The notes under the pieces: generated by a model | What the model saw: only the letters and a program-made list of their open reading frames with translations | Told to the model about the DNA's origin: nothing | Databases searched by the model: none | Source of the DNA: Mytilus edulis | Taxonomy: Eukaryota; Mollusca; Bivalvia; Mytilida; Mytilidae | Reading direction: 5' to 3' | Length of the DNA: 64,000 bases | Assembly: GCF_963676685.1 (NCBI RefSeq) | Contig: NC_092354.1 | Coordinates: 73,855,335 to 73,919,334 of the forward strand | Shown: positions 11,866-24,653 of the stretch, in pieces | How positions within the stretch are numbered: the first letter of the stretch is position 1 | Layout of the letters: each line of letters begins with the position of its first letter | Position numbers and translations under genes: made by a program

Positions 11866-12019
11866 AAGGAATGACTGTAAATTTTTTTCTGTCTATGAAG
11901 AAATAGCATAAAAATTTTGGTGCACACTGAATAACGCGCGTAGCGGGTTATTTAACAGTGTGCACCACATTTTTTATGTTATTTCGAATAGACAGAAAAA
12001 ATATTACAGTCATTTCTTA
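11866..12019. repeat. Foldback (hairpin) repeat
   Basis: The two halves are inverted copies around a short centre near 11940. AATGACTGTAA...CTGTCTAT...GGTGCACACTG on the left is answered by CAGTGTGCACC...ATAGACAG...TTACAGTCATT on the right, with CGCGCGTAGCG at the tip. Flanking AT-rich sequence up to about 12180 may belong to the same element. No coding capacity. Confidence 0.8.
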
Positions 12020-12869
12020 TAATTTAATTCTAAATTCCATTTTAAACCGTAGAAAACCATGAAAAAACGTTAATGACGTCACGGTCACATGACTAAATTA
12101 TGTCTATGGGCTCATAACAAAATAACGTCAGCCAATCAGAAGACGCGTTACATCCAAAATTAAATTATATGGCTATATCATATATTATTCGATTCGAAAA
12201 TACTTTGATATTAACTTAGTCGTCAACAGAAAATATAGTGCAGTTTTATGATTATTGTTCACATGTTGTTTTCAAAGAAAAACACAATTAAATATATAAT
12301 TCAAATTAAATATCATTTTTGCCGTTGAATGATTGTAAAAGTCAAATCTATTTTCTTCGCTCTCACCCCATATGGAATTTACTGACCTCCTATATATCGT
12401 ATTAGGTCACTAACACACCATGTGACTAATAATGTAACTATCTATTATACCACAATAAAAGTGGAAACTTGAGTTTAAGGCATATTATACATGTACGTCG
12501 AACTCGGTACATACAATTATTTTAAAACTGACTTATAATTTAGTTTAAACAATGTCATGACGTTTTGTATGCAATACAAGGTATTAATAAGAATATAAAT
12601 CATTACAATATAGACTAACAACTTTAAACAGACATTTTTAAGGTTAGAACCGCCTATTATTCGTATAAAAATTGAGAAAGTGTCGGTTATTCAATCTGAA
12701 ACTAAGTGACAGAAGATAAGAAATGTTCTTCTGGATAGTTTAACATATCACTAAACATACGTATTTTCTTTGGTTACATCTTCTATCATCTCTTGAACTG
12801 AATTTTTATGTGCGTATTGTTATGCGTTTACTTTTCTACATTGGCTAGAGGTATAGGGGAGGGTTGAAA
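12020..12869. other. Intergenic stretch, nothing recognised
   Basis: AT-rich sequence. A short block CCATATGGAATTTACTGACC at 12369 resembles, in inverse, sequence near 11640-11670. That suggests the foldback inserted into, or duplicated, its surroundings. No gene or RNA is visible. Confidence 0.4.
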
Positions 12870-13170
12870 TCTCATAAACATGTTTAACCCCGACGCATTT
12901 TTGCGCCTGTCCCAAGTCAGGAGCCTCTAGCCTTTGTTAGTCTTGTATTATTTTTAATTTTAGTTTCTTATGTACAATTTGGAGTTTAGTATGGCGTTCA
13001 TTAGCACTAACCTAGTATATATATTTGTTTAGGGGCCAGCTGAAGGACGCCTCCTTGTAGGGGAATTTCTCGCTGCATTGCAGACCTGTTGGTGACCTTC
13101 TGCTGTTGTCTGTTCTATTTGTCGGGTTGTTGTTTCTTTGACACATTCCCCATTTCCATTCTCAATTGTA
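12870..13170 (+). repeat. Dispersed repeat family R3, plus copy
   Basis: This ~300-bp block runs from CATGTTTAACCCCGACGC through GTCCCAAGTCAGGAGCCTC and GGGGCCAGCTGAAGGACGCC to GACACATTCCCCATTTCC. It recurs inverted at 33976-34260. It has no conserved reading frame and no clear terminal inverted repeats. Confidence 0.75.
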
Positions 13171-13879
13171 ACTTTAATAAGTATTTCAGATTTAAAATGA
13201 TTTTTGTATTGTGGGAACATTATTACAGGAATGTGACCCTTGATTGGAATACTTATGGTCGTACATGGAAGGTTTAGCAAATCTGGAATACCAAACTGGT
13301 TAAAGAACACGTCAGAATTCTTAAACCACAAATCCTATAATAATGCAAATATGAATGGTAAGCTTCGGATATTAAACCTGTTGTGCATTGGAATAGAGGG
13401 GTGGTCAAATGTTTGTGTACCAAATGTAACCAGTATCATTGGACACTTCAAAACATTTTGTCATTTTAAAATACGCTTTGGCGATATCAATCTAAAATTG
13501 TGTGGTATAAAACAGCTGTACTATTGGGGCGACTCTAAGACAAACGTCAAATTAACCCTGTCCAGAAAGGAATGGTTTGTCCTGCTGCTTGCAACTATAA
13601 ATATCTCTCAACAAAAGTAATGAAAAAACATCTCTGATCGACAGTATACACTTGCCAAGACAAGACAATTTATTACAACTTAGGCACACGTATGGTGCTA
13701 CAAGAGGATAACAATTATACATTAAAAGTTACATACATACTTATACATTTACAAGAAAGTCACACAATAGATTAATAATTGATATCATACAATAAAACTG
13801 AAATATATTTGGTTGATTTGTTTGCAAAATTCTTTATTGCAACGTGGTTAGAAATTATTGTAACATGCTATGAATTATG
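13171..13879. other. No gene recognised
   Basis: An open frame at 13240-13620 on the plus strand has no recognisable motif and no convincing splice context. The remainder is AT-rich. I cannot assign a function to this interval. Confidence 0.35.
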
Positions 13880-14900
13880 AAAATATTTTTTCAATATGTC
13901 TTAGAAACATGCACACTTTGGTTAGCACTGGCACGTTACAGTGTGATAATAGACCAATAAATTTCAATTGGGAAGGATTTTTTATGTAATATGTAGGTAT
14001 ATACCTTTCTCTTAAAGACATAATTTGTTTATTGGAACATACAAAAAAATAATGATATTCGTCACCAATGGTATTTGAATCGCAGTGTCAGCATATACGA
14101 TTTTCTCTTGGTGTATTTTTCCACCGACCAACTTCTATAGGGATTTAGATGTTTGAACATCTAAATTTACTGTAGATGTATCGATCTGCCACTTTAAGAT
14201 TGAGTAAATATGGCTCTAAACAAAACATTGTTTTGTATGAAGCATAAAACACACCTCTAGATGAGTTTGTCATATCAGCAGATAGGCTCTGTCCGAATTG
14301 GTCAACCAATCTCTGTTTTATTTCTTTTTTAATATCCAAACTTTTGATATCACCCTGTGCATTCCAGACAAAAAAAAATCCTGTATCATCTAAAATTTGT
14401 TTCAAGGAAGATAACCATTTAAATGGGTATTGGCCTGAGTTATGTAAGTTATACATTAACTGATACAAGATCCCAGATAATTTGTTACTACTGCTTTGCA
14501 CTAGCCTTGACCAAAAGCATAGTAATTTAGTTTTGATATTAATTTCTAATGGAAATCTGCCAGTTTCCCCATAGACCATATAGTTTGGTGTTGTTGATCT
14601 AACATTCAGGACTCTTTTTAGGAAACTCAAGTGCACCTTTTCAATCATGTCAACATTTTCATGACCCCAGATTTCCGACCCATAAAGTAAAATTGGAGCG
14701 ACCATACAATCAAATAGTCGAAACTGCAGATCTGAAGGGATGTTTACATTTCTTAACTTATAGTATAATGCATACAGTGCTTTTTGTGATTGTTCAACAA
14801 GTTTTTTCTTTGATAAATTAAAATTACAATTGTATCTTATTAATAATCCCAGGTAATTATAACTGTCGGTGAGCTGTAACTCCTCGCCCCTTCGCATGAC
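13880..14900 (-). pseudogene. LINE ORF2 C-terminal fragment
   Basis: An open minus-strand frame at 14897-14145 encodes the region C-terminal to the RT catalytic core of a non-LTR retrotransposon. Landmarks are QLTDSYNYLGLLI, a thumb-region helix block, LLYGSEIWGHENV and a long helical stretch. After a frameshift near 14145 the frame resumes as a WKNTPRENRIC segment followed by a cysteine/histidine motif (HCDSNTIGDEYHYFFVC) and ends near 13880. The terminal motif matches in layout that of the fragment at 4480-5757. The endonuclease, the RT active site and the 5' half are absent, a typical 5'-truncated dead copy. Confidence 0.8.
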
Positions 14901-15857
14901 TGTAGTCTGTGGAATATTTCCGATTGTAGTGATTGTTCTGTCCTACGGCCGTAAAACTTTCGAGCATGATTTTTGTACTCAGACTCGAAAATCAACCAAT
15001 CAAATTGCTGGATTTCATGTTTCGAGCATGATTGTTGTGATCCGAGCACTGAGCAAAGTTTTATGCCTGTATAATTAATTTGATAACTGATCTTGGTTTC
15101 ACATTGATATCGCACTGCTGATTGTTAACAACTTGTTTCTGTAAATTAGTCTTTGTAATCAATAAATAAAGTTTGAATCCCAGTACAGTTTTCAGGGGTT
15201 GACTGATAAGTAAGCATTGCACAGCCTTTGCTTGAATATATATTTTTATAGTGTGTAATCCCTTGTCTTGGTTGTAGCTTTTTTTATAACAATATATGCA
15301 AGAATATGAAAATATATACATCGATTAACAAGAGAAACGAAAGATACCAGAGGGACGAAAGATACCAGAGGGACATCCTAACTCATAAGACGAAAATAAA
15401 GTCACAGCGTACGACATGGTCAAAAAAGAAAAGCTCCCACAGACAAACAATATCACACAAAACACAACACTTGATACCCGTGTCTTCTATTTCTTGACGT
15501 GAGCCGGATTCTATTTTATTTAATCAGTCCGTAACAAACATTAGAGGCAACAGTAGTTTACCGATGTTCAATTTTTTCAAACAAAAACGAGTGGAACTCA
15601 AAGAACTTCAAAAAGAATTCAGATAAGTCGCGTCAACACCATGCATCACGTACGAAGCAATTCAAAGTTATCAACATCTTATAAACAGGAATGGGACATA
15701 AGTGGCAAATTTTCAAATATGATCTGGTACTTTAGTATTTAAAGATCTAAAACCGCGAAAAAATGTTGCTAGAGAGTTGAGACACGGTAAATCTTAAAGG
15801 TAACATTTTTCGTGATTGCGACATAAAAACTTATTTTGTGTCTATTTCAGTTGCCAG
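14901..15857. other. Intergenic region with short direct repeat
   Basis: The region contains a small tandem pair (AAAGATACCAGAGGGACG, 15340-15376) and otherwise AT-rich sequence. Nothing coding is supported. Confidence 0.4.
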
Positions 15858-16031
15858 TTCTTCCTCATAATTCCCACCGACTTAGGTATCACATGTGGAG
15901 CAGAATCTGCTGCACCTTCCGGGGGCACACGAGATAACCGCCGGTTCTTCCTCATAATTCCCACCGACTTAGGTATCACATGTGTAGTAGAATCTGCTGC
16001 ACCTTCCGGAGGCACACGAGATAACTCCCGG
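15858..16031 (+). repeat. 87-bp tandem duplication inside an R2 copy
   Basis: Two head-to-tail 87-bp units each begin TTCTTCCTCATAATTCCC and contain GGTATCACATGT and CTGCTGCACCTTCCGG. They differ at only a few bases, so the duplication is recent relative to the repeat it lies in. Flanking R2 sequence extends to about 16200. Confidence 0.85.
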
Positions 16032-16199
16032 TTTTCAACAAGGTTCGAGTAGATAGTTTTCTATGTAGTGTTTTGTAAAATTTTATTTGTCTTTACTTCG
16101 TTCTCCAACTTTAGCTATGACGTTGTGATATTGTCGATTAATGAGTTTCAATATCTCTCTGATATCATCGGCCTGTTTTAAGCATGTTGATGTTAACAC

Positions 16200-17779
16200 A
16201 CCCCTGTTCATGAAACATGGATTTTTGTAAAGTGTCAATATTAAAGAAAATGTCAAGATATGAATGCAGACATCCTGGTTTCTGAAGTCTCCTTTATCAC
16301 AAACTCACGGTGGCATATGCAATGTTATTACAGACTGACGGACCTGTTGATTATAGTGAGAAGTCGTCAATATATCTGAATTTGAAATTAAAGAACTACG
16401 CAAAATGGCTTTTTTTAAATGTTTTGTCTCTTGGATAAATTATGTTAAAGTTTCAACTGACATCCCAGTCTTTTCATCTTTTTGAGATTTTGTCGGATCC
16501 CAATTTCTTATTGTATGCATATCTAGAGGTTATTGCTATATATACTACATCAGAGAAGAGCTTTACTTTTTCAAATAACTTAGTTATCTTCAGTATACGA
16601 GTGCCAATAATCTTGAAACCGTTAAATTGTGAACAATTCCATTTGGAGAACTTTTGTGAACTTTGCAAGCAGAAGTATGGATAGCTAGTAGAGGAGTCAT
16701 GTACATACACGTTTCAAAGTATATATTTAATTTCCCATTTTTGATCATTAATTGTATATATCCGGTAATACAGAGTTAACTTTAAAATCCCAAAATAAAT
16801 CATGTAGTTAGGGTGTGATTGAGGTCCGGTATATAGCAATTCCGAAGTTACATCGTATGATGGTGCGCCTGACAGAGACAGAAAGGTAAAATAAACAACT
16901 GTAAACTTATTTCGCCTCTAATATAAATAAAACTATATCAACACAACCTCAAAAAATAATAAAGGACATCCAAATGGTTCAATATCCCGAATGCGCCTCG
17001 AAATGAAAAAAAAATTGTGTGTAAACCAAAAATCTCAGTGTAGTGATATTGGACATGTTTCTATTTTTGACAAATGACTGAGCTTAAACATTTGAGGTGA
17101 TTAGGAAAGTAGAAGAACATACAATACATGTGTAAAAGTCTATGGAGCTATTAAATGTGTTCAAAGTAATAAAATTTTAGATAACTTATTGTGTTAAAAT
17201 ATGGATTTTTTACCACGAGGAGCCGCGTCACGGAAGGATTTTCGGGTTTTGCAAATTTACGGAAAAGGTAATCCCTCTTCGTACCCCAAAAATTAACCAC
17301 AAATGTGAAAATGTCACAGCTTTGAAATGAGCTATCATAGATATCCAAGTTTACGATGTGGATTGAGCTATAGGAAAAAAACGTTTCTAGAAAAAACAAT
17401 TAATTTAAGGATATTGACCCAAATAAATCAACGAAACAATAAAACATCAACAAAAACAATTAATATCAAGTCCTAAATATTTTGGAAAACTATGTATGCA
17501 GCCCAATCAGGAATGAGACACAATTTTCCGTTTTTTTTACTAGTAAGTTAATGATTGAATAGTTGAGATTTTTTAAAATTGAAAAATATCGTTTTAGATA
17601 ATTTTACATACAAAAAACCTTTTAGGAGTTAGATAAGAGATGACTCGTATTTAGAATGCAGTGTATGGATAGGGTAATATGATAAACTCATAGTATATTC
17701 AAATATAGTTAACATGCTATTGTCATGAAAATGCATAATTTGCCGCTGGAGATAATGAAGCCACCAATCAATCAAAACG
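16200..17779. other. Intergenic region, nothing recognised
   Basis: AT-rich, with short frames on opposite strands at 16442-16710 that overlap each other and show no motif. No repeat with clear ends and no RNA gene seen. Confidence 0.4.
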
Positions 17780-18790
17780 TTGGTTGGTGCCTTCCGTAAA
17801 ACATTCAGAACGCCTTTAGAATATACATATAGTAATATTGTCAAACTTGTCAAGTGACAACCGGGTACCAGTTTGTTAAAAAATATACTAAGGATTTCTG
17901 TTGCGGAAGTACTTAATCTGGGTGATCAATTAAATCTCGATTTCATCCGAGCGGAACAGACTTTATGAAGGTTCTCCTTCAATACACTCACCTTAAAACA
18001 AAAAACAGAGATGAAATAAAAACTTTTTAATAAATTATATGCATCCATTACGTGCACTTGACATCTAATGGCTTAGGTAAGATCATTTAAGACAGTCCGC
18101 ACATGTGACAAATTATTTACTTCATTATTTCTTTTTCCTCATCAACGCCCTAGAAAACAAAAGAGAATAAAATAAAGTAATTCTTTCACGTATAACAGTA
18201 TTATACCATTGCATGCTCATACAGACTTTCAATAACACCAAACTAAACTAGCCACCTTAGTGGATGTCTTACGTTGAATCTTTTAAATGTTTACTTTCAT
18301 TTCATTTCCGGAATATCGGCGTTGACGGTAGATGTTTGATAGTCCCTATAAATTGTATTCACATTTTTCTAGACTCAGGACGATTTACATGGAATACTGT
18401 CGGTACGTTGACATATGTACGACTTATGTATTTTCGTCGGGTTCCTGTCTCAACAGTGATAGCCCACACCCCCTTCTATTGGTAATAAAAAGTCATATCA
18501 CAAAAATACTGAACTCCGCGGAAAATTCAAAACGGAAATTCCCTAATCAAATGGCAAAATCAAAGGATAAAACACATCAAACGAATGGACAACAACTGTC
18601 ATAATCCTGACTTGGAACAGGCATTTTCAAATGTAGAAAATGGTGGATTAAACCTGGTATAAAAGCGCTAAAATAACTATACGTACATATTTTAAAATGA
18701 TTAGCAGTCACTTAGTACAAGGTGAAATTAAAAAAAATATCAAACAATCTAAAATTGCTAAAATGGCAGTAGTCTTCAATGTACTATCAA
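17780..18790. repeat. Old duplicated segment, copy B (partner 6112-6800)
   Basis: Collinear similarity to 6112-6800, with several hundred bases of extra sequence inserted between the blocks. The extra sequence includes a copy of repeat family R4 at 18490-18660. No reading frame is shared between the copies. Confidence 0.5.
18490..18660 (-). repeat. Dispersed repeat family R4
   Basis: A 170-bp block with CACAAAAATACTGAACTC, AAATCAAATGGCAAAATC, CTGACTTGGAACAGGCATTT and GGTGGATTAAACCTGGT. Further copies are at 44505-44690 and 54430-54620 (same strand) and inverted at 56290-56460. Small ORFs across it are not conserved. Confidence 0.75.
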
Positions 18791-18881
18791 AGTTGAAAAC
18801 CAAAAAACAATCAATTGAATTATTTTATATCATAACATTATAAGTAATTAGACCGTTGGTTTTCCCGTTTGAATGGTTTTA

Positions 18882-19555
18882 CACTAAACGCATTCTATTT
18901 GAAAAAGAGAATTTCTATTTTATTCTCTTTTTTTGGTGGTTTCAAATTCGGTTGACGATGTGAATTGAAATAAACACTTTTTGTCAACAAATCTATAAGT
19001 TAATGGAAATGCGCTTACATGATTTTATCAAATTTGAGGAAATCTCCCCACTCAATGAAGAAAACTAGTATTCTTGAATTGAAAAACGTACCAGTGGGGA
19101 AAATCCCCACATACACTACACATATAAAACCAATAACATTAGAATGGGGAAATATCCCCACATTCACATCTACAACCAAAAACATCAGAATGCCGAAATT
19201 CCAACGATAAGATTATTAATTGGAAAATACAAGCTTTAATATTGCTGACCATCAAATGGGGAAATTTCCCCATAATCTCATTATGTTCAAATCATAGAAA
19301 ATATTGTTGACTATCAATTGGGGAAATTTCCCCATAATCTCATCATGTTCATATTAGATATCGTTGACTACAAATTGGGGTAATTTCCCCATAATCTCAT
19401 CATGTTCATATTAGATATTCTTGACTTCAAATTGGGGAAATGTCCCCATAATCTCATACGATTCAAATTTACGGCAAATCAAATAATTGTATGTACTAAA
19501 ACTGTCATCCAAAGTCGTGAAATTTAGATAGTGTTTAGACAGTTGACTACTTATG
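18882..19555 (+). repeat. Palindrome-array element, copy 1
   Basis: The left edge AACGCATTCTATTTGAAAAA lies inside an R1 copy. Behind it are at least eight copies of a short palindrome of the type GGGGAAATTTCCCC or a near variant, spaced about 35-70 bp. The last four are in near-identical units ending CATAATCTCATCATGTTC. The same edge sequence and palindrome series recur inverted at 40925-41595, so this is a repeated element with internal tandem structure. The right edge is followed by an inverted R1 fragment. Confidence 0.7.
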
Positions 19556-19740
19556 AAACAAATGTGTACCAATGAGACAACTCTCCATCCAGGTCCCAAT
19601 TTGTAAAAAAAAACCAACTTTATAGGTATAAAAAGGTCATCAACACGGAGCCTTGGCTCCTACCGAACAGCAAGCTATAAAAGGCCCAAAATGACTAGCG
19701 TAAAACCATTAAAACGGGAAAACATAAGGTCTAATCTATA

Positions 19741-20964
19741 TCAAAAACGAGAAACGAGAAACACTTATGAACCACATCAACAAACGACATCTACTGAACA
19801 TCAGATTCCTGACAAAATGTTTGAATATTTTGTGGTTATCCGTATGAAGAAGGCAGAATGTTTTGAATACAGATTGCTTTTAAACACGAGGAGCTTACTT
19901 TAAATCGTCATCATTAGGAACAGACCTCCTTAAAAGAGAGGCAAATGATACCAGAAAAAAATTCAAACTCATAAGTCGAAAATAATCGGACAACGCCATG
20001 GTTTAAAAAGAAGACCAACAGACAAACAATAGTAAAAACACAACATAGAAAACCAAAGACAAAGCAGCAAGAACCCACAAAAACACAAGGGATTGTTATA
20101 TTCTTACGAAATCACAAAAACCACAAAACGCACACAAACAAGGAACTTAAATCTATGGTTGTTTAAAATGTAATAAGCAGACACTACCGACCGCACTACT
20201 AAAAAGCAATTCCAATCAATTTGTTATACCAAATATCGATATTTTCAAATTTCAAATAGTTTTCCTGAAGCTGTTGATGTTCAGAAAATATCTATCCTGT
20301 ATGTAAACGGTGGTTATGTTTTAGTGAATTTATAAAAGTAATTCTGTTAATGATGAAACTCAATAACTTGCACAAGTACATCATCATAAATTTTAATATG
20401 CTAGGATTGTGTTTACTAATTACTATAAAAAGTGCTCTATAACACATTGTTACATATTTTAATATTGCAACTATATTGAACAGCTTTATGTGCATAATGT
20501 TGTAACACACTTGGCGATTCTACGCACATCTATCTGTTGTTGATGATTTTTGCATACTTTTTCATCTATTTATTTTCGTCGTTGATGTTGTCTCATTGAT
20601 GGTGTGATAATTACTTCTTATTCTACATACAGTTTGTCATATTAAATTACAAGCACATTCAGACCAAACAAGCTAATTATGTGAATGTTTGTTTTTTTGT
20701 CATTAAGATACCATGATAATGTCCCAATATAGATTAAATAACATATATAACCTTGTTCATTCTTGTATACATGTATAAATATATAGGATCATTTGACTGA
20801 TGTTAAATGTCTTTTGTTCAAGGACAAGGAAATACAGCTTCCTTTTGTTGTTGATATTGTTTATTATATCCTGTTTTGAGAACATTATCAGATGACTTGT
20901 GAGTTTCTTGTAAGTTCATATATATATGAAAGTGTTTTGTTAAACAAAACACCTTCAGCTGAAT
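19741..20964. other. Intergenic region 3' of the Tudor-like gene
   Basis: AT-rich sequence with repeat relics near 19930-20060 related to family R2/R4 flanks. This would contain the 3' UTR of the minus-strand gene ending at 20965, but I cannot choose a polyadenylation site. Confidence 0.35.
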
Positions 20965-23900
20965 TCATTTCGATGTCTTTTGTCGTAGATTCTGTAGACC
21001 TAACACTCTTACTAAGTTGTCGTCTGCAAATACGACTTTGTAACCTGTAAAATAGAGACTATTCAATCAAAGGGACAGAAAACCAAACACAAATTATGCA
21101 TATACAATTAGATCAAACATATATACATCTTTCCTTTCATATGATGTTTCCCTAGACTTTATCGAAATGTTGACTCCTTAGTGAGTCTTTTACTTCGAAT
21201 GATATGTGCATTGTTTCTGTTGATTGGACATGTGATGCTCTGTGTTCTCTCCAGATACGCCAATTTTCTCAGCCAATAAATGCAAACGGTCATTTTTATA
21301 TAAATTAGACCGCTCTTCGTTTTCCTGTTTGAATTGTTTTACACTAGTAATTTTTTTGGGCCCGTTATAAAAGGTGTCAGACCACCAATTAAAAGTCCCT
21401 ATCTGTTCAACCAAATTTTGCAATTTTCATAGATTTCTAAATTTTTTATCTTAAGTTTAACCTCTTACAAACCAGGTATGTCCTGAATCGTACAGGTATC
21501 ACCTTTCTTCATTCCAATTTTCGACATACCTTTAAAGCCATATAAGAAAGAAGAGACCTTCCGAATGGATGTACCACTAAAAATAACCCCTGGTTTTCTT
21601 GAAATCTTAAATTAGTATACTATGGAGCGCATTAATCCTCAATTTTTAATTTCAACTCATAGACAAGTAAATTTGGGCTCAAAATGGTCTTAATATATTT
21701 CTCTTTCACCAAAAGTTTCATTTCTGCAAATTTGTTGTGTATTTTAAGTAAACAATGACATCAAATGCACTATTTTTTGTTCCGAGTAGGCCTACTTTTA
21801 CGTTCTAAATTTGAGGGAGTAATTGGTGGTCTGACACCTTATAGCTTGCTGCTTGGTATGAGCCAAAGCTCCGTGTTGAAGGCCATACCTTGACTTATAA
21901 TTGTTTACTTTTATAAACAAAATTCATGGATGGAGACTTGTCTCATTGGCACACATACAACATCTTCCTGTATCTATGATATAGCCTAGAGTGCACAATG
22001 TGGCCTTAAACAACAACAAAAAACTACCTGACAATCAATCAACTCATTACTCATCGTTCTTTTGTAATCTCTCTTTAATGTATATCATGGTTTACCTGAT
22101 TTAGTTTTTTCTAGGACTGTTGCATTATACCATTTCTTCTCCAGTTTCCAGAAGCCCATTACTTTTTCGTTCATTGCGAAATCCTGAGAAAAAAATTAAA
22201 CAATGTAATCTTCTTTAGAATTTCACCTCTGTTTGAATGCTGCTTTTAATTTTATTAAAATGATATGTTTTAAACTAAATAGGAATACAAAGATGTGGTA
22301 TGATTTCTAGTGACAATATCACATAGACGTAAATTGATTTGGATGTAAGCAGCTATATTTTACTGTACAATATTCATCAATAAGCAATCATATGCCGTAG
22401 TGTAAGCTTAAAAAATACGATTGAACATAATGTCAAACAAGAATGTGTCCATAGTACACGGATGCCCCACTCGCACTATCATTTTCTATGTTCAGTGGAT
22501 ACTTCATACTCACATTTGTTACTTCCAATGATCTGATGTTTATCTGATTCTCAGGTATCTTCATTTCCTTTGAAAATAATTGAGTTTGTAAATCAAAGTA
22601 ATCAGTGTTTTGTTTAATTGACTAACCACACATACTGAAAAGTCTCGTCCGATTCACTAATCACTGATTTCATGTGGAAAATATTAAAGAATAAGCTCTA
22701 ACTACAAGTATCGCATAAACTTGACATTTTAAAATATGATGACAATGAGCATGATGAGGTGAAGGTCAGATAAATCCTGTCAGACAGATATATACACAGA
22801 GTTCGAGTCAGCCTTATCCGGCCATCTTTTAAAAATCAAATATCTCGAAATGAGCTCCATGACATTTCAATGTATTTAGCTTATTTTGAGGCTTATCTAA
22901 TGCTCTTCCGGGTAATAGTAACAATCTTAAATTCTTGCTTGATTTAATTTCACCTAAGTTCATCCTCAACTTACCTCGTTTGCATGTAAAGTTCTTGACT
23001 CGAGCTCAATTGTCATCTCTGTTTCCTATCAAAATAATATTTTGTTTTGATAAAAACTGTCACATTTTTACAAATAAAATAATATTTTGAGGTTCAATTT
23101 ATCATATTAAAAAGGTTAACCGCACAATCAGCAGTAAGCATACACTGCAAACTGCTCAGAGTCTGAATTGACCAGTTTTTGTGCTCGACCAGTAAAATCG
23201 AACACACATTTTACTCGACTAGTCTCGACATTGTCTCGACTGTACTTAACTGTACTTTAGTGTACTCGACTATGTCTGGACTTTACTTAATTAGTCTGAT
23301 TCAGTACTTGATGATCTTTGTGTAGTCTGAAATGGTCTTGACCAATGCTCGACCTGTCTCGACCTGTCTTGACTAGTCTCGACCTGTCTCGACTAGTCTT
23401 GACCTTCAAATTTAGTTTTGACTGGTGTAAATTAGCCCATCTAACTAAATTAAATATTGATCTTACAAAATTCAAGCTTATTAGGTAGTTTATTTTATTG
23501 CTGTGAAATGAAAGAATTTAATTTTACAATAGGTAAAAATTAAAATTATTATATAAATTCAGATAGGCATCTTTAATTTTTTTTATAACTTTTTCAAATC
23601 AACTTGGATTTTCATCAAACTATGTAGCTATCTTAGATATATATTAAGCTTACTAAATCCCAGGTCATTTTATTTTTTCTTGTATTGCTGTCAAATTCAA
23701 GAATTAAATTAATCTATTTATTTTTTATCTATTTGTGTTATTAAGGATGCTACCATTTAATTTCTACATGTTCAATGACTAACAACATGAACAAAAGTCT
23801 TACCACGGATATGATTCCACGCCTTTAAGAAGGTTGATCTTGAAAATAAAGTCCCTTTGAACTGGTCTTTAAATAAGGATTTCTGTGTATCGAAATCTTT

Positions 23901-24377
23901 AAGCTGAACACTCTCCATCCACTCCTAAAACCTGAAATATTCAAATAAGTCAACGAAATGTATTGCTTGACCCTTATAGGTGTAATTTTGCAATACAGAT
24001 TAGTATTAACAAAAACCATAAAGCCTTGAACCTGATCGCGTTCAGTTATATTTAGAAAAAAATATATGCTTTGCGAATTGATGTATATCATGTATTTAAG
24101 ACGCCAAAATCTAGGACGCAATTACATCGGACATTTTAAGGGCAAACGTATTTACCCATTTCAAGGCAAATATTTGTAGTCAAATATAGTTAAAAGTACA
24201 ATTGCATCAATGCCAATTTTACAACAACATAAATGAATTAATATCTTCCTTTTCTTAAAAATTGTATCACCTTTTAAATTTTTCTAGCTATTGTAGTTTT
24301 CAAGATTATAGGAAAAGTTAGCTTACTACCAGTTTAATGCTTTGAACTCTGGTGGATAGCTTTCGCATTCGCATTTC
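20965..24377 (-). CDS. Gene with C-terminal Tudor-like domain, 6 exons seen
   Basis: Six exons are supported by open frame, splice signals and matching phase: 24327-24377, 23804-23924, 22975-23018, 22514-22567, 22096-22183 and 20965-21044 (stop TGA). The last two encode a Tudor/SMN-type barrel: VMGFWKLEKKWYNATVLEK, then YKVVFADDNLVRVLGLQNL. Aromatic and acidic residues sit where such domains bind methylated lysine or arginine. Upstream exons are charged and helical (LFKDQFKGTLFS, FLKAWNHIREMTIELESR), so a coiled-coil or dimerising segment is likely. At least 145 residues are visible. The N-terminus is not linked; a candidate first exon lies at 25837-25951, but its phase-1 end needs an unseen intermediate exon. 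A role in chromatin or RNA-protein assembly is inference from the domain only. MITEs and R1 copies lie in the last intron. Confidence 0.65.
21371..21840. mobile_element. MITE nested in an R1 copy
   Basis: The 21-bp ends are inverted copies: AAGGTGTCAGACCACCAATT on the left and its complement finishing at 21840. The R1 repeat that it interrupts stops at ..CCGTTATA and resumes as ATAGCTTGC, consistent with duplication of TA or ATA at the target. A diverged partial copy is at 55598-55985 in the opposite orientation. It lies in the last intron of the Tudor-like gene. Confidence 0.85.
22440..22505 (-). repeat. Dispersed repeat family R5, end fragment
   Basis: A short inverted piece (ACAAGAATGTGTCC, GATGCCCCACTCGCACT, TTCTATGTTCAGTGG) matches the right ends of the longer copies at 38198-38510 and 46875-47345. 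It is in an intron of the Tudor-like gene. Confidence 0.75.
23180..23405. repeat. Degenerate tandem repeat, CTCGACTAGT-type unit
   Basis: About twenty imperfect copies of a ten-base unit of the type CTCGACYTGT / CTCGACTAGT follow one another. The repeat is inside an intron of the Tudor-like gene and does not interrupt any exon. Confidence 0.7.
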
Positions 24378-24653
24378 CTTAAAAACGTAAAATATTGGTA
24401 AAACTCATCCTGTTACTGATAATTTGAGTATTTGTAACTTATGTGCAAATTGCGTATTGTTGATCATTTCTTGCTACATCTATTTTAGATGTTAAAATAA
24501 TTGGCTATAACGCAAAAGTCATTATTATAGATCATGTATATAGTGCTATAACTAAACTTCTAGATTTGATCTTTTCGGTAATGCATATATTGTCTTCATT
24601 ATTATTTTTAATGTATCTTTTATAGTTACTGTAGACTATTTTGAAACAAAATG

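Noticed and set aside
19020-19460. GGGGAAATTTCCCC sites as NF-kappaB enhancer elements of a nearby gene
   Set aside because: The same palindromes occur in a second repeated element at 40925-41340, so they are part of a repeat; the 14-bp palindrome also differs from the canonical site.
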